Source: Flavobacterium sp. LC2016-13 | Lineage (GTDB): Bacteria > Bacteroidota > Bacteroidia > Flavobacteriales > Flavobacteriaceae | Reading direction: 5' to 3' | NCBI RefSeq assembly: GCF_009707955.1 | Contig: NZ_WMDQ01000004.1 | Coordinates: 186,001 to 250,000 of the forward strand | Length of the DNA: 64,000 nt | Shown: positions 44,201 through 52,810 of the stretch, piece by piece | Layout: each line of letters opens with the position of its first letter | Position numbering within the stretch: position 1 is the first letter of the stretch | Translations under genes and position numbers: made by a program | Notes under the pieces: model-generated | What the model saw: the letters and a program-made list of their open reading frames with translations, nothing else | Databases searched by the model: none | What the model was told of the DNA's origin: nothing

Positions 44201-44478
44201 TTGAAGGAAAATTAGAATACGAGTGCACTTATAGAAACAGCGGCTTAGAAGGCGAAAGAATTGAATATTATACAAACGGAAAACCATTTAAAAAAGAAAA
44301 TTTTGTCAATAATTCATTCGAAGGTAAACAACAATACTTTAAAGAAGACGGACAACTTTGGGCTGAAATATCATTAAAAAGTGATGAACTGCACGGTAAT
44401 GTACTAATTTATAACGCTGGGAAACTAGTAGAAACGAAAAAATATGATTCAGATGAATTGGTCGATATTATCAAATAG
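41227..44478 (+). CDS. Giant exported TPR plus YwqK/MORN_2-repeat protein
   Basis: A 1083-residue protein with signal peptide (to about residue 18, NYAQ). TPR repeats cover about 30-215 (KKYDEALKEFHKISKIDPKYLNAQYEIA and others). A linker follows to about 355, then some 30 repeats of about 23 residues from 355 to the end, with the motif pattern YYENGNxxxxxNYKDxKLDG and YKNGKLSGKYNIYNE. Databases often call these repeats a YwqK-type antitoxin, but nothing here is toxin-like. The repeats form beta-sheet hairpins that usually bind partners. The 3' end overlaps the next gene by 35 bases, so the products are likely coupled. Role unknown, probably periplasmic or outer-surface scaffold. Confidence 0.85.
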   Translation: MRKILLVFFLVSFSKNYAQIDYAYVYNNDSIIKKGVDFYDNKKYDEALKEFHKISKIDPKYLNAQYEIALTLSAQEKKTELKTFLEDLYKGGKMDENPELYKLYGIFLSNEKEYDLSEKIFKEGEKYLSNSSTFQYNFAILYVRKKEPQKAVDILKRIVTNDPNHASSHYLLGSIALENGKIVEGTLALMSYLIVAPTGAFASQAVMQLNANYGQNYLTENKLVFSKSGDNFEEIETVLRNQLPLKKVYKIKSSIDDVLTRQVQAVAEYSAEHKIADGFFETTYMPWVKQMVEKNQLEGYSYYSLLSIEDKIGKELNKQKKKIVAFVDDYATKDLWSAFGKRKLDLFGKEEEVIVSIRNERPYIIGKQTNGEFQGKCKYLNAYGNLNGELNFIDGNLDGLQKYYDEKGKLTEEKYFTAGKLNGKRTSYYENGNIALTENYKDDKLDGICVSYFPNGGKNCEINFTNGERDGNLVCLYETGTKKNEIDYKNGKLSGKYNIYNEIGALTETYNCVDNKIEGNYVEYFDGKTIKSEAVYKNGIVEGSYKFYNVNKALEKENIYALGDIVKSTDYFENGKKSYESIYNKGDLETYSFFDIYGNKYFEEKHKSGELKSGLQFSPNDSKGVPVNLTKKSFELKNFDGTLRIKGAFEKGKKSGEWNYLYASGVLRLNEFYIAGKTNGISTSYDRNGDLSSKNNYTNDTISGRYEVYDGDKVSQLFNYEKGEQNGPYQTFYSDGAVSTEGFMVENDIAFDKFTYFQNGKISNIDHYINSYLTNRKTFDINGKQENDIDYKNKTGKFTLSFQNGAYSRNYEMKNGILNGKFNSYDKFKTNIVEAEYINGKLHNLYKEYSPLGSLLIEKNYYCGKLNGLSKYYDYVGNLRLTEEHNFGVENGKTIRYYHNKSKMIEYAQINSAIEGETTYFNQKGEPIVIIGYENNIPKYFIRKNKTGELNDKINIENQTADILSSYPNGKIAIQFKLNKGSITSKFIINSFEGKLEYECTYRNSGLEGERIEYYTNGKPFKKENFVNNSFEGKQQYFKEDGQLWAEISLKSDELHGNVLIYNAGKLVETKKYDSDELVDIIK

Positions 44479-46387
44479 ATTATTTTTTCTAATCATTTTC
44501 TTTTTTTTCTATTCAATTTCAGGTACAGCGCAAAAGTCATTTCAGGATATTAAAAACTTTTATCCTGATTATAATGAAGTCATTTTGGATAATTCCGAAA
44601 CGTATGATATTTCAATTGAAAACAACGCTTTAAAAGTAATACAAGACAATCACGTCCAATCTTTGATTTTGACTCAAAATGGTATATTCAATAATAAGGA
44701 ATCATTTTCTTATTCTGATCTTATACAATTAAAAGGTTATGAAGCATACACGGTTATCAATGATAATGGGAAAGAAAAAAAAATAAAAGTTACCCAAAGC
44801 AATGAAAAACAATCGCAGCAAAGTTCAATTTTTTATAATGATGTAAAAGAGCGTCAGCTTATTTTTCCAAATATAGAAACCGGAGCTAAAAAAGTATACA
44901 ATTATCAGACACAATTTATAGATCCGCATTTGTTGCACAAACATATTTTTGGAGACGTTTTGCCAATTCAAAATTCGACTTTAGAAGTAAGAGCAGAGAA
45001 AAACATTGTTATTGATTACAAAATTTTCAATGACCCTGATAATACGATTTCTTTTTCTAAAACTGAAAAAAAAGGAAAATGGATATACAAATGGACATTA
45101 TCTGATATAAAACCGGCGAAATTTGAAGAAGGTTCGCCAGGTTATTTATATCAGGTACCACATATTGATTTTTATATAAAAGAATATACCATAAATAATA
45201 AAACCACTCCGATTTTAGGAGATATCCCTGAATTATTCAATTACTACAAAGCATTTGTAAAAGATTTGAATAAAACAGAAGATCCTGATCTTAAGTCGCT
45301 TACTTTAGAAATCATCCAAAATAAAACGACTGATGAAGAGAAAGTAAAAAGCATTTTTTATTGGGTAAAAGAGAACATTAAATATATCGCTTTCGAGAAT
45401 GGTTATGAAGGTTTTATTCCGCGTGAGGCCAGTTTAGTTTTTCATAGAAAATTTGGTGATTGCAAAGACATGGCAAGCATAATATCATGTATGGCGCAAT
45501 ATGCCGGAATAAAAGATGTAACAATTGCCTGGATTGGCACAAGAAGTATTCCTTATTCTTATAAAGATTTAGCAACACCTTCTGTCGATAATCACATGAT
45601 TGCAATTTTTAAAAAGGGCGATGATTATATTTTTTTAGATGGAACTGATAAAGAAACCCGTTACGGAATTCCAACTGCTTTTATACAAGGAAAAGAAGTT
45701 TTATTTAGCGAAAACGATCATTATAAAATTTATCCCGTTCCAGTTGTTCCTCCAAATCAAAATGAAGTTAAAGAAACTGTACAGTTAAAGATTGATAATA
45801 ACAAATTGATTGGAACTGCAAAAATCGAACGATTTGGTTATAATCGAAGCCATATTTTAATGCAAATTGGCGATGCCGCTAACAAAAGGCGTCTTGAAAT
45901 GATTAAATCGTTAGTCTTGAAAGGAAACAATAAATTCAACCTAAAAGATTTTAAAGAAGAAAATCTAACCGATAAAGATTTGCCTTATACAATTGATTAC
46001 AATTTTGATCTTGATAGTTATATTTTAAAAGTAGATAAGGAAATCTATCTGAATTTATTTTTAGACAAATTTTTAGACAATATAATTTTAGCAAAAGATC
46101 GTGTTTCTAAATATGAATTTGACTATCTAACACAATTTACATCACAATATACAGTAGAGATTCCACAAAATTACACTATAAAATATCTTCCGAAAAATTT
46201 TGATTTAGACAATGATTACGTAAAAGCACATTTTGCTTATGAGTTGAAGAAAAATATTCTATGTCTAAATGTTAGTTTAACACAAAAAAAAATGATGTTG
46301 GATAAAACCGATTTTGAACCTTGGAATGAAACCATTAAAAAACTAAAGACTAATTATAACGAGACCATAATTTTATTAGAAAAATAA
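44444..46387 (+). CDS. Exported DUF3857/transglutaminase-like protein, catalytic residues present
   Basis: A 647-residue protein with a long hydrophobic export segment (about residues 13-29) and the DUF3857 beta domain (about 60-250). A transglutaminase-like core follows with the triad in place: Cys 340 (FGDCKDMAS), His 384 (DNHMIAI) and Asp 399 (FLDGTD). Such proteins can be cross-linking enzymes, amidases or papain-like peptidases. The first ATG (44444) overlaps the preceding coding sequence by 35 bases; an ATG at 44453 is also possible. It shares a one-base TAATG junction with the next gene. Confidence 0.85.
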   Translation: MIQMNWSILSNRLFFLIIFFFFYSISGTAQKSFQDIKNFYPDYNEVILDNSETYDISIENNALKVIQDNHVQSLILTQNGIFNNKESFSYSDLIQLKGYEAYTVINDNGKEKKIKVTQSNEKQSQQSSIFYNDVKERQLIFPNIETGAKKVYNYQTQFIDPHLLHKHIFGDVLPIQNSTLEVRAEKNIVIDYKIFNDPDNTISFSKTEKKGKWIYKWTLSDIKPAKFEEGSPGYLYQVPHIDFYIKEYTINNKTTPILGDIPELFNYYKAFVKDLNKTEDPDLKSLTLEIIQNKTTDEEKVKSIFYWVKENIKYIAFENGYEGFIPREASLVFHRKFGDCKDMASIISCMAQYAGIKDVTIAWIGTRSIPYSYKDLATPSVDNHMIAIFKKGDDYIFLDGTDKETRYGIPTAFIQGKEVLFSENDHYKIYPVPVVPPNQNEVKETVQLKIDNNKLIGTAKIERFGYNRSHILMQIGDAANKRRLEMIKSLVLKGNNKFNLKDFKEENLTDKDLPYTIDYNFDLDSYILKVDKEIYLNLFLDKFLDNIILAKDRVSKYEFDYLTQFTSQYTVEIPQNYTIKYLPKNFDLDNDYVKAHFAYELKKNILCLNVSLTQKKMMLDKTDFEPWNETIKKLKTNYNETIILLEK

Positions 46388-48357
46388 TGAAAAAACAATA
46401 CTTAAAAACAGTTTTTACTTTCATCGCATTAATGGCTACGTCCGTTTTTTTTGCGCAAGATTATAGTTTCAAAGATTATAACTGGAATGAGAAAGAAAAT
46501 ACGATTGAAGTTCCTGCAAATTATAAGGATGAAAAAGAAGTTATTCTAAATCGTACCTCAAAAATAGAAGTCGTTGTTGATAAAAACACCGCTATTCAAT
46601 ATCGTTTAATACACGAAAAAAGATACATCAATTCTGATGATGCAATTGAGCGTAATAACAAAATTTATATTCCTTTTGGAGGCAACGAAAATATTCTTGT
46701 TACGAAAGCACGTGTAATTCTAAAAAGCGGAAAAGTTATTACTTTGGATAAAAAGGATATAAAAGAAGAGGTTGATGAGGAAAAAGGCATGAAATACAAC
46801 TATTTTGCTGTAAATGGTCTTGAAAAAGGTGCCGTTATCGAAAAACTTTATATTATTGAAGAAGCTCCGGATTTAAAAGGAAATACTATAAAAATGCAGG
46901 ATGAATATCCAATTGCCGTATATAATTTTGAATTGATTACTCCTGCTCATCTTTTCTTTAAAACCAAATCATATAATGGTTTAAGTGAACCAGTTCTTGA
47001 TGAAAAAAAGTTCGAAAAGAAAAAAGTTTTAACGATTACCGAAAAAGATATAATCGCTTTAAAAGATGACGAACAGTATTCGAATTGGGATGTTAAACTA
47101 AAGCTTTTCCGTTATAAAATGGATGCCAATGCATATACCGGAGCCAGAAATATTAATAGCTTTAAAGAGTACGCAACCAATACTTATGAGTTGCTTAATC
47201 CGGTTTTAGATAAAAAACAAGAAAAAGCAATTGCAACTTTTTGTAGTTCAATCCCAGAATCTAAAGATGCTCAGGAACAAATTTGGAATATCGAAAACAA
47301 GATTAAAAAAACGATAATTTATGATAAATATATTGATGCCAAAGAAACATTAAGTGATGTTATAAAAACAAAACAAGCAAATAGTTTAGATATATTAAAA
47401 TTATATACCGCTGTTTTTAAGTATTTTAAAATTGAGCAAAACCTTGTCTTTACATCAAATCGCTATAAAATTCCGTTTGATAAAGATTTTGAAAGCTATG
47501 AAAATCTAAATGATTTCATATTCTATTTTCCGGCAATTAAAAAATACCTTAGCCCAACTGAAATTGAATATCGTATTCCACTTTTTCCTAATTATTTAGG
47601 AAATAACAACGGTTTGTTTATCAAAGAAAAAGTATTCGCAGGTATTCCGATGGGAATTGGAGAAATCAATTTTATTGAGATTCCGGGAACTGAAATCACA
47701 CATGATTTTATGGATATTACTGTAGACTTTACAAAAGATCTAGAAAATCCTTCTATAACAAGCCGTATGACTTATGGAGGTTATTCAGGATTGAATTTTC
47801 AGCCTTTGAAAGATTTTATATCGGCAGATCAATATAAAACAATGCTAAAAAATGTTTCTGAAAATTATACGCTAAAAGCGGAATGTAAAACACTTACGAC
47901 AGAAAATGACGGAATCGATTTTATTGGTAAAAAGCCATATATAATGAATTTAACTTTTGATGGAAAAGATATGATTCAAAAAGCGGGAGGAAATTACCTG
48001 TTTTCTGTTGGACAAACTATAGGAAGTCAAATGGAATTTTATCAGGAAAATAAAAGAATGCTGCCTATCGAAATTGATTATCCTCATTATTACACCAGAA
48101 AAATTAAAATTATATTGCCGCAAGGAGCTACGATTAAAAACCTGGATAAGTTTGTAATGGATTATAAAACGCAACTTAACGGTAAAACTGAAGCTGCTTT
48201 TATTAGTAATTATTCTCAAAATAAAAATGAAGTAACTATTGAAAATACAGAGTTTTATAATATCATTAATTATCCTTTGGCCAGTTTTGACGAATATAAA
48301 GCCGTAATTAATGCGGCGGCTGATTTTAATAAAATCGTAGTTGTTGTAACGCAATAA
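46387..48357 (+). CDS. Exported DUF3857-type protein with degenerate transglutaminase domain
   Basis: A 656-residue homolog of the preceding gene with signal peptide MKKQYLKTVFTFIALMATSVFFAQ and a DUF3857 domain. In the transglutaminase region the Cys of GDCKD is replaced: the aligned stretch reads QANSLDILK (Ser 333). The His position aligns to Asp 376 and the catalytic Asp segment is not conserved. It should therefore be inactive and may act as a partner or inhibitor of the active paralog. The stop of the active gene and this ATG overlap by one base, pointing to equal expression. It ends at a strong terminator. Confidence 0.85.
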   Translation: MKKQYLKTVFTFIALMATSVFFAQDYSFKDYNWNEKENTIEVPANYKDEKEVILNRTSKIEVVVDKNTAIQYRLIHEKRYINSDDAIERNNKIYIPFGGNENILVTKARVILKSGKVITLDKKDIKEEVDEEKGMKYNYFAVNGLEKGAVIEKLYIIEEAPDLKGNTIKMQDEYPIAVYNFELITPAHLFFKTKSYNGLSEPVLDEKKFEKKKVLTITEKDIIALKDDEQYSNWDVKLKLFRYKMDANAYTGARNINSFKEYATNTYELLNPVLDKKQEKAIATFCSSIPESKDAQEQIWNIENKIKKTIIYDKYIDAKETLSDVIKTKQANSLDILKLYTAVFKYFKIEQNLVFTSNRYKIPFDKDFESYENLNDFIFYFPAIKKYLSPTEIEYRIPLFPNYLGNNNGLFIKEKVFAGIPMGIGEINFIEIPGTEITHDFMDITVDFTKDLENPSITSRMTYGGYSGLNFQPLKDFISADQYKTMLKNVSENYTLKAECKTLTTENDGIDFIGKKPYIMNLTFDGKDMIQKAGGNYLFSVGQTIGSQMEFYQENKRMLPIEIDYPHYYTRKIKIILPQGATIKNLDKFVMDYKTQLNGKTEAAFISNYSQNKNEVTIENTEFYNIINYPLASFDEYKAVINAAADFNKIVVVVTQ

Positions 48358-48388
48358 AACAAAAAATACAAGATCGAATTTTAAAAAT

Positions 48389-48430
48389 AAAACCCGACAG
48401 ATTTAAAAATTTGTCGGGTTTTATTTTTTA
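48389..48430. terminator. Bidirectional terminator after the transglutaminase operon
   Basis: AAAACCCGACAGATTT (48389-48404) and AAATTTGTCGGGTTTT (48407-48422) pair with one G-U, between convergent genes, with T/A runs on both sides. Confidence 0.85.
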
Positions 48431-48432
48431 GT

Positions 48433-48849
48433 TTAAACACTAAAAATATTATAAACTATAATATGATCATCGTAATTAATATAAAGCTGTTTGCGATAAT
48501 CTTGTTTTTTACGGGTTATGATTGAAAGTTTACATTCGTTTCCGTCATTGTCTTTACATAAAAAAGAATATGTAATATCAGTATCATTTTCTTCACGTTC
48601 AATATAATCCATGATTCTAAAAAGCTGAATTTCCTGGGAATAAACAACAATTCGATGTTTGTTTGTATCCAGAATTACCGAAAGATTAACGAGATCAAGA
48701 TTTGACCATTCGCCCCATTTTCCTTTTTCATTTTTTTCTAAAACACTAAATCCCGAAGTCTTAAACTGATATGATTGCCCATAAGTTTGTTGCAAACCCA
48801 GTGCTAAAAAAAATAGTATTATATATATAGAAGTGCGTATGATTTTCAT
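48433..48849 (-). CDS. Hypothetical exported protein
   Basis: A 138-residue protein. ATG 48849 gives a clean signal peptide (MKIIRTSIYIILFFLALGLQQTYGQS); an upstream in-frame start would add 20 residues that overlap the neighbouring gene's end. The mature part is small and beta-rich (YQFKTSGFSVLEKNEKGKWGEWSNL, HRIVVYSQEIQLFRIMDYIE, TYSFLCKDNDGNECKLSIITRKKQ). No family is recognised. It lies 19 bases after the nitronate monooxygenase-like gene on the same strand and ends at the bidirectional terminator. Confidence 0.7.
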   Translation of the reverse strand: MKIIRTSIYIILFFLALGLQQTYGQSYQFKTSGFSVLEKNEKGKWGEWSNLDLVNLSVILDTNKHRIVVYSQEIQLFRIMDYIEREENDTDITYSFLCKDNDGNECKLSIITRKKQDYRKQLYINYDDHIIVYNIFSV

Positions 48850-48868
48850 ATTGTAATTCTTGCCGTCA

Positions 48869-49813
48869 TTAAAACTCAAATTTAGCCTTTTCCAAGCACG
48901 CAATTTCAAAATCTGAAATCATTTCTTGAATAATTTGTTCTACCGGTAAAATTTCATGAATTAACCCTGAAATTTGACCTATTTCCAGTTCTCCTTCTTC
49001 GAGATCACCTTCAAACATTCCTTTTTTAGCCCTTGCCCTTCCTAAAAGCTGAACCAGATCTTCTTTTGAAGGAGATTTTTCATATAAAGACTGAACGTCC
49101 TGATAAAATTTATTCTTAATCAATCGTACGGGCGCTAATTCTTTCAAAGTCAAATGAGTATCTCCCTCTTTTATTTTAACTATTGTTTCTTTGAAATTAT
49201 CATGTGCTGATGATTCTACAGATGCTGCAAAACGGCTTCCAACCTGAACGCCATCGGCGCCTAAAATCATCGCTGCTAACATTCCTCTTCCCGTTGCAAT
49301 TCCACCTGCTGCAATAAGTGGAATTTGAATTTTCTCTTTTACCATCGGGATCAATGTCAACGTAGTTGTTTCTTCGCGACCATTGTGTCCGCCAGCTTCA
49401 AAACCTTCAGCAACAACAGCATCAACTCCCGCTTCTTGCGATTTGAGCGCAAATACACTGCTGCTTACTACATGAACTACAATAATCCCATGTGACTTCA
49501 AGAAAGGAGTCCACGTTTTAGGATTTCCGGCAGAAGTAAAAACGATTTTCACGCCTTCTTCGACCACAATATTCATAATTTCTTCGATGTTAGGATATAG
49601 CATCGGAATATTGACACCAAAAGGTTTATCGGTTGCTTTTTTACATTTCTGAATATGTTCACGCAAAACTTCAGGATACATCGATCCTGCGCCTATAAGT
49701 CCTAAACCGCCAGCGTTACTTACAGCAGAAGCTAATTTATAACCACTGTTCCAAATCATTCCACCCTGAATAATCGGATATTTTATATTAAAAAGCTGGG
49801 TAATTTTATTCAT
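48869..49813 (-). CDS. Nitronate monooxygenase / FabK-like FMN TIM-barrel enzyme
   Basis: A 314-residue FMN protein. Diagnostic stretches are NIKYPIIQGGMIWNSGYKLASAVSNAGGLGLIG (substrate/FMN loop), GFEAGGHNGREE (phosphate-binding, conserved His), AAGGIATGRGMLAAMILGADGVQVGSRFAASVES. Family members are nitronate monooxygenases or enoyl-ACP reductases of the FabK type. A Flavobacterium of this kind may use it for fatty acid enoyl reduction or nitronate detoxification; motifs do not decide. The ATG at 49813 is chosen since it gives the family start and lies 10 bases after the subtilase gene stop. Confidence 0.85.
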   Translation of the reverse strand: MNKITQLFNIKYPIIQGGMIWNSGYKLASAVSNAGGLGLIGAGSMYPEVLREHIQKCKKATDKPFGVNIPMLYPNIEEIMNIVVEEGVKIVFTSAGNPKTWTPFLKSHGIIVVHVVSSSVFALKSQEAGVDAVVAEGFEAGGHNGREETTTLTLIPMVKEKIQIPLIAAGGIATGRGMLAAMILGADGVQVGSRFAASVESSAHDNFKETIVKIKEGDTHLTLKELAPVRLIKNKFYQDVQSLYEKSPSKEDLVQLLGRARAKKGMFEGDLEEGELEIGQISGLIHEILPVEQIIQEMISDFEIACLEKAKFEF

Positions 49814-49823
49814 TAAAAAAATA

Positions 49824-51434
49824 TTATTGCTTAACAATCTTTCCGGTTTTATGCAAACCTTCGACATCAAAAGTATAAAAATACAGCCCGCTTTTTAAGG
49901 ATTGCAAGGAAAGAATTGGATTTTGATTTGTAATTTGTTTTTCGATAAGTTTTTGTCCTAAAACAGAATAAATAATTACCGAAGCTACTTCGTTTTGATC
50001 AGAAAATGAAAAAGAAACATTTGTTTGAGCCGGATTTGGATAAACAGAAAATGATGTTGTATTCTCGAAACTTTCTACTCCTAAAGTCGATCCAAAATTC
50101 GGAATTCCATATCCATAAGTATTATTTGGAGTCGTATAGTTATCTGATGATTCAAGGATCATTTGCCTAATTTGCTGGTTGGTTTTAGATGGAAAAGCCT
50201 GCCATAAACAAGCAATCATTCCTGCCATAATTGGGCATGAAAAAGAAGTTCCATCAGCACCAATAATAGTTCCTGATGCATTTGAGACAGTTGCAGAAGA
50301 TCCTCTGGCCATAACATCCGGTTTTATTCTTCCGTCAAAACTTGGCCCAATTGAGCTAAAACTAGATCTTACCTTCGAAGCTGTAACAGATCCTACGGCA
50401 ATAACAGAAACGGCATCTGCCGGCCCGCCAATATGTTTCTCCGTTTGAGTTCCTTCATTTCCTGCTGATGCCACAACAATTATACCTTTGCTAAAAGCAA
50501 TTTCGGCACCACGAGAAATGAAATTAGTAGTTCCGTTCATATCACTATAAATATGATTGTAGCGAGAATTTGTAAATTCCCCAAAATATCCTAATGAAGT
50601 TGTAATAATATCAACTCCTAAACTATCGGCTTTTTCTGCAGCTTCTACCCAAAGCGATTCTTCAACCGGTCCTTCAGAATCATCATCTTCCGTTATAAAC
50701 AAATAATATGAAGCGTCTGGAGCAGTACCAATTAAAGCGTTTTCTTTATAACCTCCCATTGTAGAAAGTACCATTGTGCCGTGATCATCTCCTGCATAAA
50801 AATTTGCATTTCGGGAAACAAAGTCATAACCTCCTAAAATTCTATTATTTGCAATCAGGTTTTGAAACGGCTGCGCCGTATTTACTCCGGGAAATCCTGC
50901 ATCTAAAACAGCTATTATTTTACCTGCTCCCGTATAGTTTTGCTGATGTAAAACTTGTCCGTTAAGCATCTGAATTTGATTTGCAGATGTTCCGTAAGCA
51001 TAATCAACTGTAGTGTTGAGTTTATCATTTGTTATTGAAACCTGATTTTCTGAAACTTTTTTAGAAGTTACATTCAAGTTTCTATCTGCAAAAACTACTT
51101 TATCAACAAATGATAATGATTTTAATGCCAAAAGATTAGCCTGAGTTCCCTGAATATGAAGTGCATTCAACCATTTAGATTGTGCTTTTATAGTAATTCC
51201 TGTGCTCGATTTGATCTGACTAACAAAAGTTTTTTCTAAAGGTACATCCGTAAAACTTAAAGCAATATTTTGATTGGTTCTGCGATCTAGAGCCCGTTGC
51301 GAAAGCATTTGAGATGGAGTATCTAGAAAACTTTGTGCATTAGGTTTTGCATTAAAATATACCCAGGCATCTTCTGTTTGCGAAAACATGGCAAACGAAA
51401 ACAACAACATAAAAAAACTCAAATAGTGCTTCAT
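49824..51434 (-). CDS. Subtilisin-like serine peptidase (S8) with T9SS C-terminal domain
   Basis: A 536-residue secreted protease. Signal peptide to about residue 18; an inhibitor-like propeptide (about 40-125). The catalytic triad is Asp 178 (AVLDAGFPG), His 218 (GDDHGTMVLST) and Ser 397 (GTSFSCPIMAG), with oxyanion Asn 326 (SAGNEGT). The last ~80 residues (VYPNPAQTNVSFSFSD, IYSVLGQKLIEKQI, LKSGLYFYTFDVEG) are a type A Por-secretion sorting domain, so it leaves the cell through T9SS and is probably cell-surface attached or released. Second gene in a likely operon order mnmA, subtilase, nitronate monooxygenase, with 44 bases after mnmA. Confidence 0.95.
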   Translation of the reverse strand: MKHYLSFFMLLFSFAMFSQTEDAWVYFNAKPNAQSFLDTPSQMLSQRALDRRTNQNIALSFTDVPLEKTFVSQIKSSTGITIKAQSKWLNALHIQGTQANLLALKSLSFVDKVVFADRNLNVTSKKVSENQVSITNDKLNTTVDYAYGTSANQIQMLNGQVLHQQNYTGAGKIIAVLDAGFPGVNTAQPFQNLIANNRILGGYDFVSRNANFYAGDDHGTMVLSTMGGYKENALIGTAPDASYYLFITEDDDSEGPVEESLWVEAAEKADSLGVDIITTSLGYFGEFTNSRYNHIYSDMNGTTNFISRGAEIAFSKGIIVVASAGNEGTQTEKHIGGPADAVSVIAVGSVTASKVRSSFSSIGPSFDGRIKPDVMARGSSATVSNASGTIIGADGTSFSCPIMAGMIACLWQAFPSKTNQQIRQMILESSDNYTTPNNTYGYGIPNFGSTLGVESFENTTSFSVYPNPAQTNVSFSFSDQNEVASVIIYSVLGQKLIEKQITNQNPILSLQSLKSGLYFYTFDVEGLHKTGKIVKQ

Positions 51435-51478
51435 ACTTTACTTTTTTAAAGGTCAAACCTTGGTAAAAAAGTATAAAG

Positions 51479-52666
51479 CTAAGAAATTACTCCCGAACCA
51501 ACTAATTCATTATCGAAATACCAAGCCGCGAATTGCCCTTCTGTAATAGCAGATTGAGGTTCATCAAAAGAAACATACATTCCGTCTTCAAATTGGTGTA
51601 ACATTGCTTTTTGCAAAGGCTGACGGTAACGAATTCTGGCCATTACTTCCATCGTTTCTCCAACTTTCAACGTTAAATCTGTACGAATCCAATGCACTTC
51701 GGATTTTTCGATAAACAAAGCTTTTTTAAATAAACCCGGATGTTGGCTCGTTAAACCGGTATAAATAGTATTCGTTTCGACATCTGTAGCGATAATAAAT
51801 AACGGATCTGTTGTTCCGCCTACATTTAGTCCTTTTCGTTGTCCAATCGTAAAATAATGAGCTCCCTGATGTTTTCCCACCACTTTTCCTATGGTTGGAA
51901 TATAATTTAGTTTTTGAGATTCTAATTTTAATTCTTCATGCAATGATAAACCAGCTGGTTTTTCGATCGTATAAATTGGATCATTTTTATCAACCTGAAC
52001 AATTTTACCGTCTTTTGGCTGTAATTTTTGTTGCAAAAATTCCGGTAAACGAACTTTACCTATAAAACATAATCCTTGAGAATCTTTCTTTTCTGCAGTT
52101 ACCAAATCCATTTCAGCAGCGATTTCACGCACTTCGGGTTTGGTTAAAGCCCCAATTGGAAATAAAGATTTTGCCAATTGCTCTTGCGATAATTGACATA
52201 AAAAATAAGATTGATCTTTGTTATTATCTGCTCCGGCAATTAATTGATAAACTGGTTTTCCGTCAACTTCAATTTCATTTTTTTGACAATAATGACCTGT
52301 TGCCACATAATCTGCCCCAAGACTTAAGGCAATTTTCATAAAAACATCAAATTTGATTTCGCGATTACAAAGCACATCAGGATTTGGAGTTCTTCCTTTT
52401 TCATATTCGTTAAACATATAGTCAACGATTTTTTCTTTGTATTCTTCACTCAAATCAACAGTTTGAAACGGTATTCCAAGTTTTTCAGCTACCAATAAAG
52501 CATCATTACTGTCTTCTAACCACGGACATTCGTTAGAAATAGTAACCGAATCATCGTGCCAGTTTTTCATAAAAAGCCCAATAACTTCGTAACCTTGCTG
52601 TTGCAATAAATAAGCAGCAACACTAGAATCTACACCACCGGAAAGTCCAACAACTACACGTTTCAT
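51479..52666 (-). CDS. mnmA: tRNA 2-thiouridine(34) synthase MnmA
   Basis: A 395-residue enzyme adding sulfur to U34 of tRNA for Lys, Glu and Gln. The PP-loop is [17 protein letters not shown]. The two active cysteines are in [12 protein letters not shown] and [11 protein letters not shown], and [16 protein letters not shown] is also diagnostic. The C-terminal beta-barrel domain (about 300-395) is present. It has an unusually clear Shine-Dalgarno for this organism (AAGGAG, five to six bases from ATG) and a good -7 box. It may be co-transcribed with the subtilase gene. Confidence 0.96.
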   Translation of the reverse strand: MKRVVVGLSGGVDSSVAAYLLQQQGYEVIGLFMKNWHDDSVTISNECPWLEDSNDALLVAEKLGIPFQTVDLSEEYKEKIVDYMFNEYEKGRTPNPDVLCNREIKFDVFMKIALSLGADYVATGHYCQKNEIEVDGKPVYQLIAGADNNKDQSYFLCQLSQEQLAKSLFPIGALTKPEVREIAAEMDLVTAEKKDSQGLCFIGKVRLPEFLQQKLQPKDGKIVQVDKNDPIYTIEKPAGLSLHEELKLESQKLNYIPTIGKVVGKHQGAHYFTIGQRKGLNVGGTTDPLFIIATDVETNTIYTGLTSQHPGLFKKALFIEKSEVHWIRTDLTLKVGETMEVMARIRYRQPLQKAMLHQFEDGMYVSFDEPQSAITEGQFAAWYFDNELVGSGVIS

Positions 52667-52671
52667 TTTAA

Positions 52672-52703
52672 CTCCTTTATATTTTTATAAGGGTGCAAAG
52701 GTA
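52672..52703 (-). promoter_or_regulatory. mnmA promoter (-7 box) and Shine-Dalgarno
   Basis: Minus-strand TACCTTTG (52696-52703) continues as CACCCT. Further down is AAGGAG (about 52671-52677), then ATG at 52666. Strong Shine-Dalgarno sequences are rare in this window. Confidence 0.6.
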
Positions 52704-52810
52704 AGTCATATTTTAGATAATTAGAATGGTTTTGATTGGTTTATATAATGAAGCGGTAGATAAAACTTATTGCTTTTTTTAATTACTTTTAATCAACTAA
52801 TTAAAATGTC

